A DNA stretch of 64,000 nucleotides from Nodularia sp. LEGE 06071 (GTDB lineage: Bacteria > Cyanobacteriota > Cyanobacteriia > Cyanobacteriales > Nostocaceae). The notes beneath the pieces were generated by a model. That model ran no database searches. It saw only the letters and a list, made by a program, of their open reading frames with translations, and had not been told where the DNA came from. Of the stretch, positions 8,613 to 16,429 are shown piece after piece. The stretch spans positions 620,001 through 684,000 of the forward strand of contig NZ_JADEWH010000001.1 in assembly GCF_015207755.1 (NCBI RefSeq), written 5' to 3'. Each line of letters starts with the position of its first letter. The first letter of the stretch is position 1. The translations under genes and the position numbers were made by a program.

Positions 8613-8636
8613 GGGCGTGCAGCTAGCTGTACGCCC
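8613..8636. terminator. Near-perfect palindrome after the 54-aa gene
   Basis: GGGCGTGCAGCT pairs with AGCTGTACGCCC (one G-T wobble position) and is followed by ATATTTTATC. It lies 43 bases beyond the stop codon of the small gene. The U run is weak, so it may be a terminator or a small dispersed palindrome; it could also serve the converging argH. Confidence 0.45.
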
Positions 8637-8745
8637 ATATTTTATCTAAACTGCTACCAGAAAACCCTGAAGCTGATTGCCTCATTACCGTGGCATTCCG
8701 CCTGTTCCTCTTTTCTGGCAATCAAGTCACAGTTTTTCCCATTTT

Positions 8746-10140
8746 CTATTGAATCGATTGATCAATTTGAGCGCGGGCTGTAGCAATTGCCTGATTGACC
8801 TGTGTAAAACCTGTACCACCGTAACTGTTGCGTGCTGCGACAACTTGACGGGGCGATATTGCTTCATAAATATCTGCGGCAAATGCTGGATGTAATTGTT
8901 GCCACTCTTCTAAGGTTAAATCTTTTAACAGTTTACCTGCGGCAATACTGGTTTTTACTACTTTACCCACGAGATTATAGGCTTCCCGGAAAGGGACACC
9001 CCTGGCGGCTAGATAATCGGCTACATCGGTGGCATTGGAAAAATCTTCAGCTACGGCTGCTGCTAAACGCTGGGTACGAAATTCTAAGCCTTCCCGTAAC
9101 AATATTGTCATTGCTTCTAGAGACGCTTTGATGGTGTTAACGCTGTCAAATAAACCTTCTTTGTCTTCTTGGAGGTCTTTGTTATATGCCAGGGGTAGCC
9201 CTTTCATAATTACCAGCATTCCTTGGAGATGACCAAATACCCGCCCGGTTTTTCCTCGGACTAATTCTGGTACGTCGGGGTTTTTCTTTTGGGGCATAAT
9301 GCTGGAACCAGTGGCACAGCTATCTTTGAGGGTGATAAAACGAAATTCTTCCGATGACCAGAGAATAATTTCCTCGGAAAGACGGCTGAGGTGAACCATG
9401 ATTAAGCTAGCCGCACAGATAAATTCAATGGCAAAGTCGCGATCGCTTACTCCATCCAAGCTGTTAGCATAAATACTCTCAAAATGCAAGAGTTCGGCGG
9501 TGTAATGTCTGTCAATGGGGAAAGTCGTTCCTGCCAATGCACCACACCCCAGAGGCGAAATATTGACTCGGCGGGCAACATCCTCCAGGCGTTCCCAGTC
9601 CCGTTGTGCCATTTGGAAATATGCCATGAGGTGATGAGCTAAACTCAGGGGTTGGGCGCGTTGGAGGTGAGTATAGCCAGGAATTAAAGTTTCAACGTGC
9701 TGTTCCGCTATATCTAACAATACACCTTGAAATTCCCGTAAGTGGCTCCGAATTTCTTGGATTTGGTCGCGGAGATAAAGTCTGGTGTCAGTCCCAACTT
9801 GGTCATTACGCGATCGCGCGGTATGCAGCTTTTTACCCACATCACCCACAATTTCTGTCAATCGCCGTTCCACAGCAAAATGGACATCCTCCGCATCAAT
9901 CCCCGGCTGAAATTTGCCCTGGCGGTATTCTTGGCGAATTTGTTCTAAACCCGCCACCAATTCTTCACCCTCGGCTAGGGAAATAATGCCTGTGTGAGCC
10001 AACATTTTGGCATGAGCTTGAGAACCAGTCAGGTCATATTCGATTAATTCAATATCGAAACCTATACTGGCATTAAAACGAGCGATCGCAGGATGCAATG
10101 CTGACTCAAATCGCTGACTCCACGTTTGTTCTTTGGTCAT
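8746..10140 (-). CDS. argH: Argininosuccinate lyase
   Basis: The 464-residue enzyme splits argininosuccinate into arginine and fumarate, the last step of arginine synthesis. The fumarase/aspartase superfamily signature [12 protein letters not shown] is intact, as are [10 protein letters not shown], the [12 protein letters not shown]-like segment ([15 protein letters not shown]) and [17 protein letters not shown]. Length and start (ATG at 10140) fit the family. In a cyanobacterium arginine also feeds cyanophycin, whose genes are 5 kb away, but the two loci are not one operon. Confidence 0.96.
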   Translation of the reverse strand: MTKEQTWSQRFESALHPAIARFNASIGFDIELIEYDLTGSQAHAKMLAHTGIISLAEGEELVAGLEQIRQEYRQGKFQPGIDAEDVHFAVERRLTEIVGDVGKKLHTARSRNDQVGTDTRLYLRDQIQEIRSHLREFQGVLLDIAEQHVETLIPGYTHLQRAQPLSLAHHLMAYFQMAQRDWERLEDVARRVNISPLGCGALAGTTFPIDRHYTAELLHFESIYANSLDGVSDRDFAIEFICAASLIMVHLSRLSEEIILWSSEEFRFITLKDSCATGSSIMPQKKNPDVPELVRGKTGRVFGHLQGMLVIMKGLPLAYNKDLQEDKEGLFDSVNTIKASLEAMTILLREGLEFRTQRLAAAVAEDFSNATDVADYLAARGVPFREAYNLVGKVVKTSIAAGKLLKDLTLEEWQQLHPAFAADIYEAISPRQVVAARNSYGGTGFTQVNQAIATARAQIDQSIQ

Positions 10141-10364
10141 AGATTAATAAGAAATTAGGAAGTGGAGAAGTGGAGATGTCTATTGAGGAAGACACAATAG
10201 AAATTTATCACTTATTCCCTTCCCCAGTCCCCATAAGAAGCAGGGGAGCAGGGAGCGGGGGTGAGTGGGAAATTATTTTACACTCCCGGCTGCTTAACAA
10301 CCTTTCCTCTTCTCCTCTGCACCCTCCACCCTGCCCCCTGCGCCTCTACCTCAGTCCCTAGTCC

Positions 10365-10571
10365 TTAACCGTAGCTTGTCAGATTCTTGAGGATATAGCC
10401 AATTACTATCCCAATCAACAGCGCCCAGATTTGACCTGTGATGACAAAGTTATTCCAAGCTTGTTGCATCTGGCCTAAGACATCTGTATCGTTAATTGTT
10501 TGAGCTAGCATCGTCAGATTTACTGGCAGTTGCCAAACTAACTGAGATATTACACCACTGAAGTAGTTCAT
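10365..10571 (-). CDS. Small single-span membrane protein of unknown function
   Basis: From the ATG at 10571 the product has 68 residues (MNYFSGVISQLVWQLPVNL...). One strong membrane segment lies near the C-terminus (IWALLIGIVIGYILKNL). An upstream TTG at 10634 would add 21 residues with no supporting ribosome site, so the ATG is preferred. I do not recognise a named family; the sequence looks like a conserved cyanobacterial small protein. It sits just upstream of argH and downstream of larB on the same strand. Confidence 0.55.
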   Translation of the reverse strand: MNYFSGVISQLVWQLPVNLTMLAQTINDTDVLGQMQQAWNNFVITGQIWALLIGIVIGYILKNLTSYG

Positions 10572-10684
10572 AGCTTGATAATTTATGGGTGATCTACGGA
10601 AGTTATTAGTAGCCAGTTGTTTATTTTTTCCCAATAAACACTGACTAAGTATTGAAATCCTAAGTATAGCTTAACTGTAACCAT

Positions 10685-11473
10685 TCAAGATCCAGAAGAT
10701 GCTATCCGTAATTTCTCGGCTGTTCGCAAAATTTGCCCAGCTAAAACAGCCGCACCAAACCCATTATCAATATTCACCACACCCACCCCAGCCGCACAAG
10801 AGTTGAGCATTGTCAACAGGGGGGCTAAACCGCCAAAACTCGCGCCATAACCGATGCTGGTGGGAACAGCAATCACCGGACAATCTGCCAAACCTGCCAC
10901 AACGCTGGGTAAAGCGCCTTCCATTCCTGCCACAACAATCAGAACTGATGATGATGAAATCAGATCGCGATTACTGAGCAAGCGGTGAATCCCAGCAACA
11001 CCCACATCCCAAAGACGCTGTACACGAAAGCCAGAAAGTTCTGCTGTCACAGCGGCCTCTTCAGCTACAGCTAGATCAGCAGTGCCGGCAGAGAGAATCC
11101 CAATTAACCCCTCCATCTTGGGTTCGAGGGTAGGGGGAATAATCGCACAAATGCGCGCCAATTCGTAATAATGCAAATCTGTAATCTTGAGTTGCAGTGC
11201 AGTATAAACGGCTGGTTCAATGCGGGTAGCCATCACCACCGAATTACGCAGGCGCATCACCTCCATAATTTGAGCAATCTGTTCGGGGGTTTTACCAGGC
11301 CCCCAAATTACTTCCGGAAAACCAGTTCTGAGTTCACGATGGTGGTCAATTTTGGCAAACTCCCCCACAGGTTCATAGGCTAAGTCTTTTAATGAGTCTA
11401 AGGCCATATCTGGGGTAACTTTACCATTGGCAACGGCTTCGAGGAGCGATCGCAAAGTTTCAGGTTGAGTCAC
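10685..11473 (-). CDS. larB: LarB-type protein (nickel-pincer cofactor synthesis, AIR-carboxylase fold)
   Basis: The 262-residue protein has the LarB arrangement: an N-terminal helical segment (LRSLLEAVANGKVTPDMAL), FPEVIWGPGKTPEQI, and a C-terminal PurE-like domain with GMEGALPSVVAGL, VIAVPTSIGYGASFGG and NIDNGFGAAVLAG. In Lactobacillus LarB carboxylates nicotinic acid adenine dinucleotide on the way to the nickel pincer cofactor of lactate racemase. No larC or larE is in this window, as is common for cyanobacterial larB copies, so its actual product here is uncertain. The start is GTG at 11473 without a clear ribosome site. Confidence 0.85.
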   Translation of the reverse strand: MTQPETLRSLLEAVANGKVTPDMALDSLKDLAYEPVGEFAKIDHHRELRTGFPEVIWGPGKTPEQIAQIMEVMRLRNSVVMATRIEPAVYTALQLKITDLHYYELARICAIIPPTLEPKMEGLIGILSAGTADLAVAEEAAVTAELSGFRVQRLWDVGVAGIHRLLSNRDLISSSSVLIVVAGMEGALPSVVAGLADCPVIAVPTSIGYGASFGGLAPLLTMLNSCAAGVGVVNIDNGFGAAVLAGQILRTAEKLRIASSGS

Positions 11474-11535
11474 AGTAATTTTAGATGAGGGGATGGAGAG
11501 ATGAACAAGATGAGAAAATAGAGTGTAATATTTGC

Positions 11536-13329
11536 CTACTCGATAATGTTGATTTCATGAATGTTCCAGAATGCGCCTCCCAAAGCTGAGAATTTGATAT
11601 TCTCAAATTTATTCCGCACTGCTGACAACGAATAGGGATTAACCAAGTAAATAAACGGTAAATTTTCCTGGGTAATCTTCTGAGTTTCCGCATAAATTGC
11701 TTTTCGCTTGGCTGCGTCTAATTCCCTGGCGGCTTGAATGTAAAGGTCACCAATTCTAGCCTCCCAAGGAGCAACTTCCCAGCCTTCTATGGGCTTTTGT
11801 CCCGCTTGGGGTTTTTGATTAAACATATGTAATCCACCTTCAGGGTTCCAGACGTTAGCCCCATTATTCGGTTCTAAACCACCACTTAATCCGAGTAAAG
11901 AAGCATCCCAGTCAAGAGTATTGGCTAGCTTATCTGTGTAAGTATTCCATGCCAAAGGCGTGAAATCGACTTGCATCCCAATTTTGCCTAAATCTTGGCT
12001 AATTTGCGCTCCCATTGCTTCACGGATTCTGTTGCCGGCATTCGTCAGTAAAGTGAAGCGAACGCGGTTACCTTGGGCATCTAATAGTTGCCCTTGGGCA
12101 TTATATTTGAATCCAGCTTTTTTGAGCAATTCTTTCGCTTTTTCTGGATTGTAATCGTAGGTTTTTAGTCCTTCTTCAGGTGCAAGATAAAAGGGACTTT
12201 GGATAGTAAGTGGCGAATCTTGAGTTTGACCCAAGCCGCGAAAAGTATTATTAATCATGGTTTGGCGGTCAATAGCATAAGCTACAGCCTGCCGAAATTC
12301 AACTGTATTGAACCAACGTGATTTTATCGGATCTACTAACGGTTTACCATCTCTTATACCTTTGTTGAGATTAAATAAAACAAATGATGTTCCAGTCGCT
12401 GGTCCGCCGTTGTAGATTGTGAAATTACCCTGTTTTTCTTGCTTTTTTAGCAGCGAAAAATAATCTGGTGTGACTGACACAGAATCTAAACTACCAGAAC
12501 GAAATTGCAGCAATGAAGTATCTGTGGATTCTACAATTGACCATACTATCCTTTCAATATAAGGTTGAGATTCTCCTTGTGTCCCTTTACGCCAATAGTA
12601 GGGGTTGCGCTGGAGAATTACACGTTGACTTGTGTCATAACGCTCTAACTTATAAGGGCCATTAACAATAATTTGCTCTACAGGAGTATCAACGCCCCAT
12701 TTTGACAGAAATATGGGCTTACCTTCTTGGTCTTTTGTCTTGATAGATTCTGCTAGGACATGGGCAGGTAAAATTGGTATTCCTAAAATTCCTAAAAATG
12801 GTGCAAATGGTTCAGGAGTTGTGAATTCAACCCGCCGATTATCGATTTTTTTGACATTAGGTAATGCCCGACTTTCACCAATCCGCAAAACATCTCTCGT
12901 ATCTGTGGGAATTTCTTCATTCAGGTAAATGTCGTTGTAAGTAAAAACTACATCATCTACTGTTAATGGTTTACCATCAGACCATTTCAAACCTTCTCGG
13001 AGGGTAAAGATAAATCCCAAGTTATCATCGGCAGTTTCCCATGATTCTGCTAAGTTTGGCTCTATTTCACCAGTTATCGGGTTTTGGGTGGTTAAACCCT
13101 CGTAAGTCAATCCCAGCAGACTTGATGTTGATGCATCTTGATTGAGAGGATAGTTAAAGGTTTGGGGGTCACTCAGAATACTGTTTACTAACTGTGGTAC
13201 TTGAGCCGCTGTACTTTTAAAATTAGATGGGTTACAAGCGGCAATTGTCATGGCTGTAAACGCAATTAGACTGATGAGCAACCAAGAACGTTTTGCTTGA
13301 TTAGAGATTTTTTTATGTAATATCATCAT
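11536..13329 (-). CDS. ABC transporter substrate-binding lipoprotein, peptide/nickel (SBP_bac_5) type
   Basis: The 597-residue protein has a lipoprotein signal: a hydrophobic stretch and then a lipobox-like IAAC at about residues 29-32, so it is likely anchored outside the inner membrane. The body is of the DppA/OppA/NikA class (PNLAESWETADDNLGFIFTLREGLKWSDGKPLTVDDVVFTY condensed features, then RQAVAYAIDR and PEKAKELLKKAGF). These receptors deliver oligopeptides or similar solutes to an ABC permease. No permease or ATPase gene is adjacent, so it must work with a system encoded elsewhere. Two ATG codons are adjacent at the start. Confidence 0.9.
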   Translation of the reverse strand: MMILHKKISNQAKRSWLLISLIAFTAMTIAACNPSNFKSTAAQVPQLVNSILSDPQTFNYPLNQDASTSSLLGLTYEGLTTQNPITGEIEPNLAESWETADDNLGFIFTLREGLKWSDGKPLTVDDVVFTYNDIYLNEEIPTDTRDVLRIGESRALPNVKKIDNRRVEFTTPEPFAPFLGILGIPILPAHVLAESIKTKDQEGKPIFLSKWGVDTPVEQIIVNGPYKLERYDTSQRVILQRNPYYWRKGTQGESQPYIERIVWSIVESTDTSLLQFRSGSLDSVSVTPDYFSLLKKQEKQGNFTIYNGGPATGTSFVLFNLNKGIRDGKPLVDPIKSRWFNTVEFRQAVAYAIDRQTMINNTFRGLGQTQDSPLTIQSPFYLAPEEGLKTYDYNPEKAKELLKKAGFKYNAQGQLLDAQGNRVRFTLLTNAGNRIREAMGAQISQDLGKIGMQVDFTPLAWNTYTDKLANTLDWDASLLGLSGGLEPNNGANVWNPEGGLHMFNQKPQAGQKPIEGWEVAPWEARIGDLYIQAARELDAAKRKAIYAETQKITQENLPFIYLVNPYSLSAVRNKFENIKFSALGGAFWNIHEINIIE

Positions 13330-13497
13330 AATTTCTCGTTTAGTTAGTTTGATGACCTAGACGTAAACCAGTCAAACAATTTTAGATTTTAGATTTTAGA
13401 TTTTGGATTTTGGTTCGACCCCACAGATAAATCAGGGGGCTTGTACCATTAAGGAACTATTGGTCATAGCAGAATATCTGATCATTCAATAAATTGA

Positions 13498-13983
13498 CTA
13501 ATCACTAGCTACTAATAAAATCACGGCATAAGCACATATACCTTCTTCTCTGCCAACAGGGCCTAATTTTTCGTTAGTGGTAGCTTTGATCCCAATTTGA
13601 TTTGGTGCTAATTGTAAAACAGTCGCTAACTGATCACGCATTTTTTCAATATGCGGTTTCAATTTGGGACGTTCTGCTACTACTACTGTGTCAATATTGC
13701 CTATCTGCCAACCTTGATCCTTAATCAGCTGATGTACTTGAGTTAATAGCACTAAGCTATCAGCCCCTGCCCATTGAGGATCAGTAGGGGGAAAATAATG
13801 ACCAATATCCCCCAGGGATAATGCCCCTAACATGGCATCCATAATGGCGTGGGTGAGTACATCAGCGTCACTATGCCCCAATAAGCCCAATTCATGAGGA
13901 ATTTGGATTCCTCCTAAAATTAAAGGGCGATCGCTTACTAATTTGTGGATATCGTAGCCGTTACCAATCCGGATTTTAGTCAT
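13498..13983 (-). CDS. ispF: 2-C-methyl-D-erythritol 2,4-cyclodiphosphate synthase
   Basis: The 161-residue enzyme forms the cyclic diphosphate in the MEP isoprenoid pathway, which supplies carotenoids, phytol and quinones. The metal site DIH (GNGYDIHKL) is at the N-terminus, [15 protein letters not shown] and [11 protein letters not shown] follow, and the C-terminal [17 protein letters not shown] is typical. It is a trimeric enzyme of normal length. It lies 73 bases downstream of trmD on the same strand, with a heptamer-repeat spacer between them. Confidence 0.96.
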   Translation of the reverse strand: MTKIRIGNGYDIHKLVSDRPLILGGIQIPHELGLLGHSDADVLTHAIMDAMLGALSLGDIGHYFPPTDPQWAGADSLVLLTQVHQLIKDQGWQIGNIDTVVVAERPKLKPHIEKMRDQLATVLQLAPNQIGIKATTNEKLGPVGREEGICAYAVILLVASD

Positions 13984-14012
13984 TAGTCATTAGTCCTTAG
14001 TCCTTAGTCATT
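13981..14012. repeat. Heptamer STRR spacer between trmD and ispF
   Basis: The spacer is built of repeated CATTAGT / CCTTAGT units, the kind of short tandemly repeated repetitive sequence well known in heterocystous cyanobacteria. It overlaps the ispF start codon (the CAT of 13981-13983). Confidence 0.65.
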
Positions 14013-14056
14013 GGGAAGTTTCTTCTCCCCTGCTCCCTGCTCCCCTGCTTCTTCCC

Positions 14057-14767
14057 CTACTCCCCACTCCCCACTCCCTTCTCTTCTTGCCATTTTTTCA
14101 GCAAATCGGGGCGGCGATCGCCTGTTCTTTGAATTTGTTGTTCATATCGCCATCGGGCAATTTCGGCATGATTCCCAGATAGCAAGACATCAGGAACTTT
14201 CCAGCCGCGAAAATTAGCTGGGCGAGTGTACTGGGGATAATCCAACAACCCCTCCTCCTCAAAACTTTCTGCTTTCAGGGATTCCACTTTGCCCACAGTG
14301 CCTGGTAGAAGCCTCACTACACCATTAAGTAATGCCATAGAGGGAATTTCTCCCCCAGTCAGAATAAAATCGCCTAAAGACACCTCACGAGTCACTAAAT
14401 GCAGCACCCGCTCATCTACCCCTTCGTAATGGCCGCAGATCACTACTAGCTGGTCATAATTTGTAGCCAATTCTTTCAACAAGGGTTGATTTATGGTTTG
14501 ACCTTGGGGACTCATTAAAATAATCTCTCTGCGGGGTAGAGTTGGCAACGACTCCACAGCAAGAAAGATCGGTTCTGGCTTCATCAGCATCCCCACTCCA
14601 CCACCATAAGGTTCATCATCAGCCTTATGATGCTTATCAGTGGTAAAATCTCTGGGATTAACCAGATTTACTTGGGCTATCTGTTTTGCTAAGGCTTTAG
14701 CCAGCAGCCCGGAACTTAAAACTGAGGTAAAACAGTCAGGAAAAAGTGTAACTATATCAAAGCGCAC
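14057..14767 (-). CDS. trmD: tRNA (guanine-N1)-methyltransferase
   Basis: The 236-residue enzyme methylates G37 of tRNAs reading CNN codons, which prevents frameshifting. SPOUT-class motifs are visible: RFDIVTLFPDCF at the N-terminus, DDEPYGGGVGMLMKPEPI, VVICGHYEGVDERV and SLGDFILTGGE. The start is GTG at 14767, giving the conserved MRFDIVTLFP. It is the first gene of a short minus-strand unit with ispF. Confidence 0.95.
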   Translation of the reverse strand: MRFDIVTLFPDCFTSVLSSGLLAKALAKQIAQVNLVNPRDFTTDKHHKADDEPYGGGVGMLMKPEPIFLAVESLPTLPRREIILMSPQGQTINQPLLKELATNYDQLVVICGHYEGVDERVLHLVTREVSLGDFILTGGEIPSMALLNGVVRLLPGTVGKVESLKAESFEEEGLLDYPQYTRPANFRGWKVPDVLLSGNHAEIARWRYEQQIQRTGDRRPDLLKKWQEEKGVGSGE

Positions 14768-15376
14768 AGTAATTCGTATTCGAGAACACTAATCTTAAAT
14801 TTGAATGTCTAGCAAACACAATCAGTCAATGTAGGATAGAACTACAGATAAGTTTAATCAATAGTGACTAAAAGTACCAGAACTATTGATTTTAGGTACA
14901 ATCAAAAGTTTTTCTAATTACTTAATTTGTGTTTAAATATTGTCACAAGTACATTTAAATTAATAATCTGACTAAGTTAACAACTTCGGTGGCTGCATAG
15001 GCCCAGCTTCAAAAAAAGGGTGTTAAGACCGGATAGTCCCAATACCAGAGGAAAAAAGGACATTTTTTTCAAAGGGGGACACCCCGGCACACCAAGTGTC
15101 AACTTTATTCTCCCAAGCATTATTTTGCCAGTCTGGAAAAAGTGTACAGGTGAACAACAAGGCACTTGCTTTGAGGAACAGCAACGGACACATGAATCTT
15201 GAAGCTTCTGCTGAGGTCGAAGCTGGGCGAATATGTGGATCAGTCCAGAAGTTAAATCGGCAACTTATCCCGATCCTAACTTCAGACAAGTTTCCTCTCA
15301 AAAAAGCCAAGTGCAAAAATCATCAGCCTACTGAACCTTGTTAAATTCACCTGAAGTTGTTGACAGGAGAAACATA
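14768..15376. promoter_or_regulatory. Long leader/intergenic region before cphB
   Basis: About 610 bases separate trmD from cphB. The first ~230 bases are AT-rich and promoter-like; from about 15000 the base composition rises and several frames stay open on both strands, but none has convincing protein features. A GGAG ribosome site (CAGGAG) lies 10 bases before the cphB ATG. A GTA-N9-TAC at about 14832 resembles but does not meet the NtcA consensus. The 15000-15370 part could be an untranslated leader or a small RNA; this is inference. Confidence 0.35.
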
Positions 15377-16240
15377 ATGCCGCAATTAAAAGCTAAATCG
15401 CTGGAAATGAGGACACCCCAAGCAACTAAAACCGCCGTTCTGGTTATCGGAGGCGCAGAAGATAAAGTTCATGGACGCGATATCCTCAGAACTTTTTTTG
15501 GTCGTGCTGGTGCTAGTAAGGCCTATATTACAATTATTCCATCGGCTTCTCGTGAACCCGCTATCATCGGTGGTAGGTATATTCGCCTGTTTGAAGAAAT
15601 GGGTGCTGAAAAAGTCGAGATTTTAGACATCCGCGAACGTGAACAGTGCGAAACAGCCCAAGTTAAAGAGTCCTTGGAAGCCTGTAGTGGGGTATTTCTC
15701 ACCGGAGGCGACCAATTACGTCTTTGCGGCGTACTGTCAGATACCCCAGCGATGGAAATTATCCGACAACGAGTGCGAGCCGGACAACTGACCCTAGCAG
15801 GCACTAGTGCGGGGGCGGCTGTCATGGGACATCACATGATTGCTGGCGGTGGTAGTGGTGAAACTCCAAATCGTTCCTTGGTCGATATGGCAACTGGTTT
15901 GGGTTTTATCCCGGAAGTGATTGTAGACCAGCATTTTCACAATCGGAATCGCATGGGTCGCCTAATTAGTGCGATCGCAGCTCATCCTGACCGTCTAGGT
16001 ATTGGCATTGATGAAGATACCTGTGCTGTATTTGAACGTGATGGTTGGCTACAAGTTGTGGGTAAAGGCAGTGTCACCATTGTCGATCCCACAGAAGTTA
16101 CCCATACCAATGAACCTCATGTCGGCGCTAATGAACCTCTAACTGTGCATAATTTGCGCCTGCACATCCTCAGCTATGGCGATCGATTTCATTTGTATCA
16201 AAGGACTGTATTGCCAGCTGTGCATCGCATATCTAGCTGA
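15377..16240 (+). CDS. cphB: Cyanophycinase
   Basis: The 287-residue serine peptidase hydrolyses cyanophycin to beta-aspartyl-arginine. The nucleophile elbow is LAGTSAGAAVM, and VFLTGGDQLRL, VDQHFHNRNRMGRL and GIGIDEDTCAVF are family hallmarks of peptidase S51. The ATG at 15377 has a CAGGAG ribosome site; an upstream ATG at 15338 lacks one and would add 13 unrelated residues. cphA follows 189 bases downstream on the same strand, the standard cyanophycin pair, so nitrogen storage is made and mobilised from one locus. Confidence 0.96.
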   Translation: MPQLKAKSLEMRTPQATKTAVLVIGGAEDKVHGRDILRTFFGRAGASKAYITIIPSASREPAIIGGRYIRLFEEMGAEKVEILDIREREQCETAQVKESLEACSGVFLTGGDQLRLCGVLSDTPAMEIIRQRVRAGQLTLAGTSAGAAVMGHHMIAGGGSGETPNRSLVDMATGLGFIPEVIVDQHFHNRNRMGRLISAIAAHPDRLGIGIDEDTCAVFERDGWLQVVGKGSVTIVDPTEVTHTNEPHVGANEPLTVHNLRLHILSYGDRFHLYQRTVLPAVHRISS

Positions 16241-16429
16241 GGAGATAGAGTATGGTCGGTTACACTGTGTTATTGCTTGCGGCCGAAGGCATCGCTGATT
16301 TGGTTTTTGGCTGTAAAAAAATCATAAGCATACCATGAAAAATAAAAAACTGTTCGTAATAAACAGTTTAGCGGTCAATTTGAGTAAGAAACTAGAATTT
16401 TGGTTCCGAATCTCCATCTACCTATTCCC

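Noticed and set aside
14830-14848. Possible NtcA box upstream of cphB (GTA...TAC)
   Set aside because: The spacing is N9 and the NtcA consensus is GTA-N8-TAC, and no matching -10 lies at the right distance.
15096-15344. 82-codon frame before cphB
   Set aside because: No ribosome site, no recognisable family, and other frames are equally open; treated as part of the leader.
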